Below are positions 42,634 to 51,643 of a DNA stretch of 64,000 nucleotides, in pieces. The position numbers were made by a program, and so were the translations under genes. The notes beneath the pieces are model-generated. The model had not been told where the DNA came from. It searched no databases and saw only the letters and a program-made list of their open reading frames with translations. The stretch comes from Thiohalophilus sp046483665 (GTDB lineage Bacteria > Pseudomonadota > Gammaproteobacteria > UBA6429 > Thiohalophilaceae): NCBI RefSeq assembly GCF_046483665.1, contig NZ_JAWOCR010000040.1:66046-130045 (forward strand), written 5' to 3'. Positions within the stretch are counted from its first letter, which is position 1, and every line of letters starts with the position of its first letter.

Positions 42634-45543
42634 TCAGTTCTTCTGCTTGCTAAACATGCCGGCAAAGTACTGCAGCCATTTACGCCGTGGCGGGGTACCC
42701 GGAACGGCACGCATTTCCTTGTATTGCGGGAAAGTGCTCGGCTCTTCATCTGCGCTGGCCGGGTAGACGCGTACTCGCACGTCATACCAGCCGGCCTGGC
42801 CGGTGACCGGATCCGAGTTGGAAATGTGCTGGCCGGCGTCGTGGGCGGGCAACTCTTCACCAATGACATGGTTGAGCAGGAAGCCCTGCTTGGATTCGTT
42901 GGCATTGTCGGACAGATTCCAGGCGCCGCTGGCCTTGCCGATGGCATTCCAGGTCCAGATAGTCCCCGGTTCGACAGCTTCACTGTAACGACTCAGACAA
43001 CGCACCTTGCCGTGCATGGACTCGATCCACATCCAGGCGCCATCGTCGATACCCGCCGCCCGGGCGGTCTGCGGATGGATATGCAGATAGTTGTAGGTGT
43101 GGATCTGTCGCAGCCAGGCATTTTGCGAATCCCAGCTGTGGTACATGGCCATCGGTCGCTGGGTAATCGCATTCAACGGATACTTGTGCTTGTCGCTCAG
43201 TTGCGATTCCAGTGTTTCATGGTAGAAGGGCAGCGGATCGAAGAAGGTCTCGATGCGTTTGCGCAGGTGTTTGGGCGGGACCCGACCGCCGGGGTTCTTG
43301 TCCTGCGCCGCCAGGCGGAACTTCTGCAGCACTTCGGAATAGATGTGGCAGTTGATCGGTTCGGCATAGCGAGTCAGGCCGTTGCCCTGGGCCCACTGCA
43401 GATAGCCCTGGTTCCAGTTACGCATGTACTGATAGGACTTGGGCAGCTCGTAGTGGAATACGCAGTTGTTCTTCTCGTACATTTTCCACTGGTCCGGGTT
43501 GGGCTCGCCGCGCATGGCCTTCTCGCCACCCTTGCCGCGCCAGCCGGCCAGAAAGCCGATGCCGGAGCCGGGAGCGGTTTCGAAGTTGGTGACGAAATCC
43601 GGATAGTCGCGGAATTTGCGGTTGCCGTTTTCATCGACGAAGGCCGGCAGCTTGAGGCGCGAGCCCAGTTCGATGATGACTTCCTGGAACGGCTTGCACT
43701 CGCCGGTCGGCGGCACTACCGGAATACGGACCGAGTCGACCGGGCCATCGTATTCGGAGATGGGCCGATCCAGCATGGACATCACGTCGTGACGTTCCAG
43801 GTAAGTGGTATCGGGCAGCACCAGATCGGCGTAGGCGACGGTTTCCGATTCGAACGCGTCGGCTACGACCAGGAACGGGATTTTGTATTCCCCGTTGTCG
43901 TCCTTGTCGTTGAGCATCTGGCGCACCTGATCGGTGTTCATGCTGGAGTTCCAGGCCATATTGGCCATGAACAGGAACAGGGTGTCGATGCTATAGGGGT
44001 CGCCGCGGTGGGCGTTGGTGATCACGTTATGCATCAGCCCGTGCACCGACAGTGGATGTTCCCAGGAGAAGGCCTTGTCGATACGCACCGGCTCACCCTT
44101 GTCGTCGACAAACAGATCGTCCGGGTCCGCGGGCCAGCCCAGCGGCATGCCATTGAGCGGTGTATTCGGTTGCACGTCGTCCGGCGAGGTCGGGTTCTTC
44201 GGGCAGGGCGGAATCGGGCGCGGGAACGGCGCCTTGTGGCGGAAGCCGCCGGGCCGATCGATGGTTCCGAGGATCGACATCAGGATGCTCATGGCGCGGA
44301 TAGTCTGGAAGCCGTTGGAGTGGGCAGCCAGACCACGCATGGCATGGAAGGCGACGGGGTTACCGGTCACCGATTCGTGTTCGTTATCCCACACGTCAGT
44401 CCAGGCGATCGGCAATTCGATTTTCTCATCGCGGGCAGTGATACCCATTTCATAGGCCAGGCGGCGAATGGTCTCGGCCGGAATGCCGGTGATATTCTCG
44501 GCCCATTCAGGAGTGTACTGCTGGACACGTTCGGTCAGCATCTGAAAGGCCGGTTTGACCGGGGTGCCATCGGGCAGGGTGAATTCCCCCAGCAAGTAGG
44601 GGTCGGCGCCCGGCGTGTGGGTAGAGATCGGTTTGTTCAGATCCCGGTCCCACCACAGCTTGTTCTGCGGGTCGAAGCAGCCTTCTTCTTCGGGCACCTC
44701 GAAGCGCACGAACATGCCGTATTCGGTGCTTTCCTCGTCCAGGTTCACCAGCTCGGCGGAGTTGGTGTAATTGACCAGAAAGTCGCGGTCGAACAGGCCC
44801 TGCTTGATAATTTCGTGGGTCAGGGCCAGCATCAGCGCACCGTCGGTACCGGGTTTGATCGGCACCCACTCGTCGGCGATCGCAGAGTAGCCGGTGCGTA
44901 CCGGGTTGATGGAGATGAAGCGGCCGCCGTTGCGCTTGAACTTGGACAGCTCCATTTTCAGCGGGTTGGAATGGTGGTCTTCGGCGGTACCGATCATCAC
45001 GAACAACTTGGCGCGCTCCAGATCCGGCCCCCCGAATTCCCAGAAGGATCCGCCGATGGTATAGATCATGCCGGCGGCCATGTTGACCGAGCAAAAACCG
45101 CCGTGGGCCGCGTAGTTGGGAGTACCGTACTGCTTGGCGAACAGACCGGTCAGGGCCTGCATCTGGTCACGCCCGGTGAACAGAGCAAATTTCTTCGGGT
45201 CAGTGGCACGCAGGTGGCTCAGGCGTTCTTCGAGCATATCGAAGGCCTGATCCCAGCTGATTTCCTCGAATTCGGCATCGCCGCGGTTGGCTCCGGGCTT
45301 GCGCATCAGCGGTTTGGTCAGCCGTGCCGGCGAGTACTGTTTCATGATTCCCGAGGAACCCTTGGCACAGATGATACCCTTGTTCAGCGGATGATCGGGG
45401 TTGCCCTGGATATAGCGCACTTCTCCGTCACGCACGGTGACACGGATGCCGCAGCGACAGGCGCACATATAACAGGTGGTATTCTTGGTTTCAGTCCGCC
45501 CTTCGGGCTTCTGAATCGGGTCATGTATAACTGCCATCGTCAA
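42634..45543 (-). CDS. soeA: SoeA-type molybdopterin sulfite dehydrogenase catalytic subunit
   Basis: A 969-residue molybdopterin oxidoreductase of the DMSO reductase family. The N-terminal 4Fe-4S ligands are C24, C27, C31 and C59 (CYMCACRC, GIICAKG); C151 in AAHGGFCSVN is the candidate Mo ligand. No twin-arginine signal is present, so it should face the cytoplasm, as SoeABC of Allochromatium does and unlike exported polysulfide or thiosulfate reductases. With SoeB and SoeC it would oxidise sulfite to sulfate and reduce quinone. A related reductive activity cannot be excluded from sequence alone. First gene of soeABC. Confidence 0.83.
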   Translation of the reverse strand: MTMAVIHDPIQKPEGRTETKNTTCYMCACRCGIRVTVRDGEVRYIQGNPDHPLNKGIICAKGSSGIMKQYSPARLTKPLMRKPGANRGDAEFEEISWDQAFDMLEERLSHLRATDPKKFALFTGRDQMQALTGLFAKQYGTPNYAAHGGFCSVNMAAGMIYTIGGSFWEFGGPDLERAKLFVMIGTAEDHHSNPLKMELSKFKRNGGRFISINPVRTGYSAIADEWVPIKPGTDGALMLALTHEIIKQGLFDRDFLVNYTNSAELVNLDEESTEYGMFVRFEVPEEEGCFDPQNKLWWDRDLNKPISTHTPGADPYLLGEFTLPDGTPVKPAFQMLTERVQQYTPEWAENITGIPAETIRRLAYEMGITARDEKIELPIAWTDVWDNEHESVTGNPVAFHAMRGLAAHSNGFQTIRAMSILMSILGTIDRPGGFRHKAPFPRPIPPCPKNPTSPDDVQPNTPLNGMPLGWPADPDDLFVDDKGEPVRIDKAFSWEHPLSVHGLMHNVITNAHRGDPYSIDTLFLFMANMAWNSSMNTDQVRQMLNDKDDNGEYKIPFLVVADAFESETVAYADLVLPDTTYLERHDVMSMLDRPISEYDGPVDSVRIPVVPPTGECKPFQEVIIELGSRLKLPAFVDENGNRKFRDYPDFVTNFETAPGSGIGFLAGWRGKGGEKAMRGEPNPDQWKMYEKNNCVFHYELPKSYQYMRNWNQGYLQWAQGNGLTRYAEPINCHIYSEVLQKFRLAAQDKNPGGRVPPKHLRKRIETFFDPLPFYHETLESQLSDKHKYPLNAITQRPMAMYHSWDSQNAWLRQIHTYNYLHIHPQTARAAGIDDGAWMWIESMHGKVRCLSRYSEAVEPGTIWTWNAIGKASGAWNLSDNANESKQGFLLNHVIGEELPAHDAGQHISNSDPVTGQAGWYDVRVRVYPASADEEPSTFPQYKEMRAVPGTPPRRKWLQYFAGMFSKQKN

Positions 45544-45569
45544 ACCTAGCCTTTTTAATGAGGTGCGCG

Positions 45570-45598
45570 ATTATAGGGGTCAGCACGCGCAGTGACTA
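45570..45598 (-). promoter_or_regulatory. Predicted sigma-70-type promoter of soeABC
   Basis: On the minus strand TATAAT (45570-45575) is preceded after 17 bp by TAGTCA (45593-45598, four of six consensus bases), about 27 bp before the soeA ATG. Confidence 0.4.
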
Positions 45599-46456
45599 AT
45601 CAGGGTTATTAAAAGGTTTATAAAATCATTATATACTAAAATAGTTATGGATTAATCGTATCCAGACGGAGATAGTCGCCCGGCCTGACTCCTATCCGAA
45701 GAGAGATAGCTATAACCCGACTAAGCATCTGTTTTTGCGAGATTTTTTTAGCCTGCACAGAATGTCGCGCCAACTATAGCTGATTGGAGATAAATTTAAA
45801 CCCCCGATCGCCGGCTGCAGGGAAATAAAATGAACTTATATTTAGATCGGGTATAACGGCCGATGAAATCCGGTACGGGTCCTCCGCTTCTCCTCTCCCG
45901 GGGCCTGTCAACCGTAAACACCCGCGCCCGTGCGCAACGCAAGAGACCGGGCCCGGCAACCCCCATTTACTGGCGTAACAGTCATATATAAAGGTGTTGC
46001 TTCTGCCCCGGTGTCTGACGCTATGCAAGCTGGGGATGCAGGGCATCAATGCCGGGTATCTTGTACTTATCCCGTGGCTCCATCCGTGTTTCATCTGTCT
46101 GCCTGTAAAGCGGTTGCCATGTCTGTTCGCATAGCAATCGCTGCTGTCTTCCACCTGGCCCGGTAAGGGAGCGATATTTGAAACGTCGGCTCAGTCAAAA
46201 CAAACTTCCCACAGTTTACGGTTCGCTGGACTGCTGAGTGATAAATCCTTGATGTGATAGCGGCCTTTATGCTGCGTCTCTGCGCGCGCTGATCTGGGTG
46301 GCAATAAGCCTCTCTTTTAACTAGACTTTTAGTGCAATGTGAATTTTATTGCCAGTCATGGCAAAATGAATAACAGAGTTCGCTGCACTGTTCAGGCAAG
46401 GAGTCAGGTTCGTGTTTGCCAGGTGTCTGTCTGCAGCGAAGATAATGGATATTTGA
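45599..46456. other. Large gene-free region between soeA and the carbamoyltransferase operon
   Basis: About 860 bp between divergent operons. Short open frames at 45774-46154 (-) and 45930-46166 (+) have unlikely composition and no ribosome site, so I do not call them. The middle (45890-46000) is GC-rich and could form RNA structure, but no known riboswitch matches. The promoter of the plus-strand operon should lie in the right half; none was clear. Confidence 0.4.
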
Positions 46457-46981
46457 TTGAATTTTTCTGAACCAATAAGCCGTTTAACCCGTCCGGGCGG
46501 GCGCCTGTCGTGGGTTGGCAACCTTGCTGCCGGATTTGTACCGGGACGAGTTGTGGTGGCGGCGTTGTTTTTGCTGCTGTGTATCCCGTCCCTTTCCTTT
46601 GCCATTGAATTGCAGACGGATACGGATGTTGCTACTGCCGGATATTATCACCTCAGATGGAAGAGTGCGGATAAGCACGTCAATGTTGAGCTTCAGGAAG
46701 CCGTCAACGCCGAATTCCGGCATGCAAACTCTCTCTACCAGGGTCGGGACCGCGCCAGAATTATAACCGGTCGTTCCGACGGCACTTATTATTATCGCAT
46801 CCGGGCGCTCGATGTTAACGGCACCGCTGGCGACTGGTCTGACATCGTCAAGGTACAGGTCAAACATCACCCTCTGTCACGGGCCCTGGGATTTTTCACC
46901 GTCGGTGCCGTTGTTTTTCTGTCGATCCTGATCGCGATCCTGATTGGCAACCGTCGTTATCACAGTAAGGAGTCACAGTGA
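46457..46981 (+). CDS. Unknown membrane-anchored protein with fibronectin type III-like domain
   Basis: A protein of up to 174 residues. It has an N-terminal hydrophobic stretch (VVVAALFLLLCIPSLSFAIE) like a signal peptide, a beta-rich domain resembling fibronectin type III (AGYYHLRWKSADKHVNVELQ, TYYYRIRALDVNGTAGDWS) and a C-terminal membrane helix (ALGFFTVGAVVFLSILIAIL). The TTG at 46457 is the only start that keeps the whole frame; its ribosome site is weak. The stop overlaps the GTG of the hydrolase gene (GTGA), so it heads the seven-gene operon. Function unknown. Confidence 0.65.
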   Translation: MNFSEPISRLTRPGGRLSWVGNLAAGFVPGRVVVAALFLLLCIPSLSFAIELQTDTDVATAGYYHLRWKSADKHVNVELQEAVNAEFRHANSLYQGRDRARIITGRSDGTYYYRIRALDVNGTAGDWSDIVKVQVKHHPLSRALGFFTVGAVVFLSILIAILIGNRRYHSKESQ

Positions 46982-48222
46982 CACTCTCAATCAATACCCG
47001 ACGTTTGCAGGAAGATATCGAAATGCTGGCGTCTATCGGCCGCCACGAGGACTATGGTCTGTATCGCATGGCGTTTAGCGATGGTGATATGGAAGGACGT
47101 GCCTGGTTCAAACAGAAACTGGAAGAGGCCGGGCTGGAAGTGTATGAAGATGGCGCCGCCAATATCCATGGCCGGCTGAACTGGAGCGAGGAGATTCCGG
47201 CCGTCGTGACCGGTTCGCATCTGGATACGGTGCCGGCCGCCGGCCATCTGGACGGAGCGCTGGGCGTGCTGGTCGGACTGGAGTGCCTGCGCAGTATCAA
47301 GGAACAGAATCTGTCGCTGCGCTATCCGATGGAAGTGATCGCTTTCACCGATGAAGAGGGCCGTTTCGGCGGCATGGTCGGCTCGCAATCGATCGCCGGC
47401 CAGTTAACCCCCGAATCGATCCATCAGGCAATTGATCTTGACGGCATAACATTATCTCAGGCGATGCAGGAGCGAGGTTATGATGCCATGCATGCCCTGC
47501 ATGCCCGTTATCGCCCGGAGGCCATACATGCCTTTGTGGAACTGCATATCGAACAGGGGCCGATACTGGACCAGATGGGTCTGAGTGTGGGTGTGGTGGA
47601 TGCCATCGCCGGACTGTTCAAGTGGGAAGTGAGCCTGATCGGTACCGCCAATCACGCCGGAACCACGCCCATGCATATGCGTAATGACGCCTTTCAGGGA
47701 CTGGCGGAATTTTCCAGCGAGATTCAGCGGATTCTGGAAGAGAACGGTTCGGCACGCAGCGTGGCCACCATCGGCCGGGTCGATATCAAGCCTGGGGCGC
47801 CCAACGTGGTACCGGGACGGGTCGAGTTTTCCCTGGAGGCGCGTGATACCGATGAACATACCCTCGAGGATCTGCAGCATGCCTTTCGCAAGGCGTTATC
47901 TGCGATTGCCCGGCGACGTAATCTGATGTTCGAATTCAAGATCCTCAGCGAGATCGCTCCGGTCAAGTGTGATCTGGGACTGGTCAGGGATCTGGAAGAT
48001 ACCGCCAAACAACTGAAGCATGAACCGCTGGTTATGGCCAGTGGCGCCGCCCATGATACTCAAATGATGGCCAAAATCGCCCGGGCCGCGATGCTCTTCG
48101 TTCCCAGTAAGGGAGGACGCAGCCATTCCTCGGCCGAGTGGACCGAACTGGTGGATATCGAGCGTGGCGCCAATGTTATGCTTAATGCCCTGTACCGAAT
48201 TGCCGGAGAACAAGCCGCATGA
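46978..48222 (+). CDS. M20-family N-carbamoyl-L-amino acid hydrolase/allantoate amidohydrolase-like
   Basis: A 414-residue metal-dependent amidohydrolase of the HyuC/AllC/beta-ureidopropionase group. Metal and substrate motifs are GSHLDTVPAAGHLDG, AFTDEEGRFGG, HIEQGPILDQMG, NHAGTTPMHMRND and RSHSSAEWT. Family members remove the carbamoyl group from ureido acids, releasing CO2 and ammonia. Here it sits with a carbamoyltransferase, which suggests it cleaves the product of that enzyme or an imported relative. Start GTG, overlapping the upstream gene; its stop overlaps the next ATG (ATGA). Confidence 0.87.
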   Translation: MTLSINTRRLQEDIEMLASIGRHEDYGLYRMAFSDGDMEGRAWFKQKLEEAGLEVYEDGAANIHGRLNWSEEIPAVVTGSHLDTVPAAGHLDGALGVLVGLECLRSIKEQNLSLRYPMEVIAFTDEEGRFGGMVGSQSIAGQLTPESIHQAIDLDGITLSQAMQERGYDAMHALHARYRPEAIHAFVELHIEQGPILDQMGLSVGVVDAIAGLFKWEVSLIGTANHAGTTPMHMRNDAFQGLAEFSSEIQRILEENGSARSVATIGRVDIKPGAPNVVPGRVEFSLEARDTDEHTLEDLQHAFRKALSAIARRRNLMFEFKILSEIAPVKCDLGLVRDLEDTAKQLKHEPLVMASGAAHDTQMMAKIARAAMLFVPSKGGRSHSSAEWTELVDIERGANVMLNALYRIAGEQAA

Positions 48223-48971
48223 CAGATGATACGTTTGACCTGAGTGAAGATCTGGACCTGAATCCGGATTTTCTGGATGTCGATCCACTTGAAGAAAAAT
48301 ACCGCGCCTCGATTACGCCGGTCCAGGCGATTCAACAATCCCTGGAGGAACACCATACCGCGCTGCTGGTGATCGATTTGCAGTATCTGGACGCCGCGCG
48401 GGGTTACGGGGTTTTTGCCAATGTCGACAGGGAACAGATGCCGCATGAGGCCGAAGAGTTTTATTTCGATTCACTGGAGAATACGGTGCTGCCCAATGTG
48501 CGGCGCCTGCAGGACAGTTTTCGCGCCAATAAACTGGAAGTGATCCATATTCGTATCCAGTCCCTGACCCAGGACGGACGGGATCGCAGCCCCGGCCACA
48601 AGCGTCTTGGCCTGCATGCCGCACCTGGTTCCAGGGAGGCGGAGTTTATTCCCGAAGTAGCGCCGGTGGGCGACGAGATCGTGATCAATAAAAGCGCCAG
48701 CGGCGTATTCAATGCCACTAACCTCGAATATGTACTGCGCAACATGGGCGTCACCGGCCTGTTTGTCTGCGGCGTCTATACCAATGAATGTGTCTCCACC
48801 ACTATTCGCGATGCCAGTGATCTGGGGTTTTACACGACCCTGATCGCGGATGGTTGTACCACCGTGACCCCGGAGCTCCATACGGCAACAATTCGTACGG
48901 TCAAGGATCGCTACTCCCGGGTTATGACCACCGATGATGCCATCAAGGAGATCAACAAGGTCGTGGCATGA
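48219..48971 (+). CDS. Isochorismatase-family cysteine hydrolase (amidase-like)
   Basis: A 250-residue protein of the isochorismatase/N-carbamoylsarcosine amidase fold. The catalytic Asp-Lys-Cys triad can be placed in LLVIDLQYLD, INKSASGVFNATN and GVYTNECVSTTIRDA. The first 45 residues are an acidic extension (FDLSEDLDLNPDFLDVDPLE). With a Cys nucleophile it should hydrolyse an amide or ureido group rather than an enol ether. In this operon a primary amide is a reasonable substrate. Coupled on both sides by ATGA overlaps. Confidence 0.85.
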   Translation: MTDDTFDLSEDLDLNPDFLDVDPLEEKYRASITPVQAIQQSLEEHHTALLVIDLQYLDAARGYGVFANVDREQMPHEAEEFYFDSLENTVLPNVRRLQDSFRANKLEVIHIRIQSLTQDGRDRSPGHKRLGLHAAPGSREAEFIPEVAPVGDEIVINKSASGVFNATNLEYVLRNMGVTGLFVCGVYTNECVSTTIRDASDLGFYTTLIADGCTTVTPELHTATIRTVKDRYSRVMTTDDAIKEINKVVA

Positions 48972-50410
48972 ATAGCGTTAACTCCGCGATTCTCGACGCC
49001 AATGTCGGCTGGCTGATCCTGGCCGTTTTCAGCGTGATCTGGATCTGGCTGGGCTGGTTCTGGGGGCGCAAGAATAAACATCTGGATGATTACATGCTGG
49101 CTGGTCGGCGCGTGGGCATGGCCCTGGGCACCGCCACGGCCATGGCCACCTGGGTGACCAGCAATACCACCATGGTCGCGCCCCAGTTCGCCCTGCAACT
49201 GGGTTTGTGGGGCATGCTGGGTTATTCGCTGGGCTCGGTCGGGCTGATGCTGTTCGCGCCACTGGCGCGCCGTATTCGTCAGTTACTGCCGTTCGGTTAC
49301 ACCAGCGGTGATTTTGTTCGTCTGCGCTATGGTGTCTGGACCTGGCGTGTATTTCTGGTGATTTCATTGTGCTATGCCATCGGCTGGTTGATCAGTTTGG
49401 GAATGGCCGGTGGCGTGCTGATTCACGCCCTGACCGGCATTGATTACCAGATCGGCATGACGGTCATATTAACAATATGTGTTTTGTATACCCTGCTGGG
49501 TGGTTTACGCGCGGTTATTGGTACGGACTTTATCCAGACCCTGCTTATCATTGGTGGGGTCGTGACCCTGGCGATCCTGACGATCAATGAGGTAGGGTTT
49601 GATCAGATGCACAGTAGCCTGCTGGCAGATCGCCCGGAACTGCTGAACCTGTTGATGCCGGCTGCGGTCATGTTCCTGTTCAATAATCTGTTGTTTGGCA
49701 TCGGTGAAATTTTTCATTCCAATGTCTGGTGGTCGCGTGCCTTTGCCTTTCGCAAGGACGTGGGCTTTCGGGCCTATCTGCTGGCTGGCATTATCTGGGT
49801 GCCGATCCCGATCGTGGCTGGCTTTATCGCGCTGGCGGCGCCGGCGCTGGGACTGAATGTGCCGGCTGCGGATATGGTTGGTCCCATGGTCGCCGCGGAA
49901 CTGCTCGGTTTTGGCGGCGCCGTGCTGGTCTTTATTATTGTTTTCTCGGCACTCGCGTCGAGTCTGGACTCGCTGCTCGCCGCGACCAGCGATCTGGTTC
50001 TGACCGATATCTACAAAGGTCACCTCAACCCCGGGGCCAGCGATGAGCGATTGCGGATTATGGCCAAACGGATCGTGATACTACTGGGGGTGGCTACCTG
50101 GTTGATTTGCCTGCCGCGAATTTCTACTCTGGGCAGTCTGTTGCAATATCTGGGCGCTTTTGTTGCCAGTGCTATCTGGCCCATCGTTGCCGGACTATAC
50201 TGGAAACGGGCCAACGCCACAGGGGCTCTGCTGGCCATGGTGCTGGGGACCGGTTGCGGTATCTGGGCCTATTTTGGCATCGGCTTTTATGTGGCGGCGC
50301 TGGTGTCGGCGGCGGTTTCCATGCTAACAGTCTTCATCAGCATGGCGTTGTCACAAACCGAATTTGAATGGGAACAACTGAAACAGAGCCAGGAGGGCAG
50401 CGCAACATGA
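48968..50410 (+). CDS. Sodium:solute symporter (SSS family)
   Basis: A 480-residue transporter with about 13 predicted helices. DDYMLAGRRVGMALGTATAM near the N-terminus and GLRAVIGTDFIQTLLIIGG in the middle are SSS hallmarks. It would import a small organic solute with sodium. Substrate unknown; the neighbours suggest a carbamoylated or amidated amino acid. Its stop overlaps the start of a 40-residue membrane peptide (ATGA). Confidence 0.9.
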   Translation: MNSVNSAILDANVGWLILAVFSVIWIWLGWFWGRKNKHLDDYMLAGRRVGMALGTATAMATWVTSNTTMVAPQFALQLGLWGMLGYSLGSVGLMLFAPLARRIRQLLPFGYTSGDFVRLRYGVWTWRVFLVISLCYAIGWLISLGMAGGVLIHALTGIDYQIGMTVILTICVLYTLLGGLRAVIGTDFIQTLLIIGGVVTLAILTINEVGFDQMHSSLLADRPELLNLLMPAAVMFLFNNLLFGIGEIFHSNVWWSRAFAFRKDVGFRAYLLAGIIWVPIPIVAGFIALAAPALGLNVPAADMVGPMVAAELLGFGGAVLVFIIVFSALASSLDSLLAATSDLVLTDIYKGHLNPGASDERLRIMAKRIVILLGVATWLICLPRISTLGSLLQYLGAFVASAIWPIVAGLYWKRANATGALLAMVLGTGCGIWAYFGIGFYVAALVSAAVSMLTVFISMALSQTEFEWEQLKQSQEGSAT

Positions 50411-50529
50411 CCGCCAGTGCCACTTTCCTGGCCTTCATCGTAACGGCAGCTGTGGCAGTCTCCACGCTCACGCCGTTGATACTGATTTATTTATGGATAA
50501 GAGACTGGATAAGAAAACAGTTATGGTAG
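50407..50529 (+). CDS. 40-residue membrane peptide, symporter small accessory protein-like
   Basis: ATG at 50407 overlaps the symporter stop as ATGA and the frame ends with TAG at 50527-50529. The peptide, beginning MTASATFLAFIVTAAVAV, has one hydrophobic helix and a positively charged, Trp-rich end (YLWIRDWIRKQLW). Short one-helix peptides of this kind follow some SSS symporter genes and are named symporter small accessory proteins. It is missed by length cut-offs. The overlaps on both sides make translation likely. Confidence 0.75.
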   Translation: MTASATFLAFIVTAAVAVSTLTPLILIYLWIRDWIRKQLW

Positions 50530-51614
50530 ACAAAATGCATTCCCATCCCGAAGAATCCGTGGAACCGGTCATTCCCAAAGACTGGACCAGTGGTATCGAG
50601 CGTCCTCAATATCTGCTCGAGCATATACCCGAGGACCCCGCACCCCTGGTCGAGCTGGCCTACCTGCCTATCGTTTCGGTCCGCCAGTTAAGTCAGGACA
50701 AGATGGCGCAATTGTTCAGGCTGGCCGCGCTCTACGAGACTACGCCGTCGCTCTATCAGCCGCCGTTGACAGGCAAGATCCTGATCAGTGCTTTCTATGA
50801 GCCGAGTACGCGAACGCGGCTTTCCTTCGAGAGCGCCTGGCACCGCCTGGGTGGCGATATTATGTCGATCACCGATCCGGCTTCCACTGGCATCGCCAAG
50901 GGTGAGTCGCTGCGTGATGTGGCCGAGATGTTCAACAACTATGGCGACCTGGTGGTGCTGCGCGATAATCACAATACAGCCGTTTATGAGATGATCGATG
51001 CCCTGCGCATCCCCATCATCAATGCCGGTAATGGCACCGATGAGCACCCAACTCAGGCCATGGCCGATATGTACGCCATCTTCAAGTGGCGGCCCGAGTT
51101 GCTCAATAACGACGTGCCCGAGGACAAGAAGATCAATATCGGCATCATCGGCATTCCCTCACGCATGCGTACGGTACGCAGCCTGTTACTGTTCCTTGCT
51201 ATGTACCCGCGGGGTATCAATGAGGTTGTGGTCATCACTGATGAGACTGAAGCCTTCGCCGAGGATCAACTGGAAGAGCTGGAATCATCGGGGTTGAATA
51301 TCCGTATCAGTAATAAACTCGATAAGGAGCTCCCCGAGCTCGATGTAGTCTATATCAACGCGATTGCCTGGGTGGGAGATTCATTCGAGACTCACGGCGG
51401 TATCTTCAAGCTTGACGCCAACTCTTCCCTGAAGCCCGGCTCTATCATCCTCCATCCACTGGCAAGAGGGGATGAATTGTCGACCGAGCTGGATGATACG
51501 CCACATAACTGGTATTTCGCTCAGGCCCGTGGAGCGGTCTTCATTCGCATGGCACTCCTCACCACGCTAAGCCAGCGTATCAGCCAGGTGATGGAAGCCA
51601 GTTCTTATTCTTAA
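50523..51614 (+). CDS. Aspartate carbamoyltransferase paralogue with altered acceptor site
   Basis: A 363-residue carbamoyltransferase counted from the ATG at 50523 (an ATG at 50493 adds ten residues). Carbamoyl-phosphate residues are kept: STRTR (95-99), STGIAKGES with K126, HPTQ (175-178), and an Arg equivalent to ATCase R167 (R216 in RMRTVRS). The aspartate-binding Arg-x-Gln is replaced by A280-x-A282 (YINAIAWVGD), and HPLP is HPLA. It should therefore carbamoylate an amino group other than that of aspartate. Being next to an AsnB-like gene and hydrolases rather than pyr genes supports a separate role. Confidence 0.88.
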   Translation: MVDKMHSHPEESVEPVIPKDWTSGIERPQYLLEHIPEDPAPLVELAYLPIVSVRQLSQDKMAQLFRLAALYETTPSLYQPPLTGKILISAFYEPSTRTRLSFESAWHRLGGDIMSITDPASTGIAKGESLRDVAEMFNNYGDLVVLRDNHNTAVYEMIDALRIPIINAGNGTDEHPTQAMADMYAIFKWRPELLNNDVPEDKKINIGIIGIPSRMRTVRSLLLFLAMYPRGINEVVVITDETEAFAEDQLEELESSGLNIRISNKLDKELPELDVVYINAIAWVGDSFETHGGIFKLDANSSLKPGSIILHPLARGDELSTELDDTPHNWYFAQARGAVFIRMALLTTLSQRISQVMEASSYS

Positions 51615-51643
51615 AACTCAGATACCCAATACAGAAGATAATT

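Noticed and set aside
42724..45549. A 941-codon open frame on the plus strand opposite soeA
   Set aside because: It is the antisense shadow of a GC-rich gene with a complete set of SoeA motifs on the minus strand; the plus-strand product has no family features.
45905..45985. Possible cyclic-di-GMP (GEMM) riboswitch, from CGTAAACACC and ACGCAAGAGACC
   Set aside because: The spacing and the tetraloop receptor stem do not match, and the sequence blocks fit both strands poorly. A covariance model search would decide.
45774..46154. 126-codon open frame on the minus strand in the soeA upstream gap
   Set aside because: Composition is Cys, Arg and Gly rich, no ribosome site, no recognisable domain, and a competing frame on the other strand.
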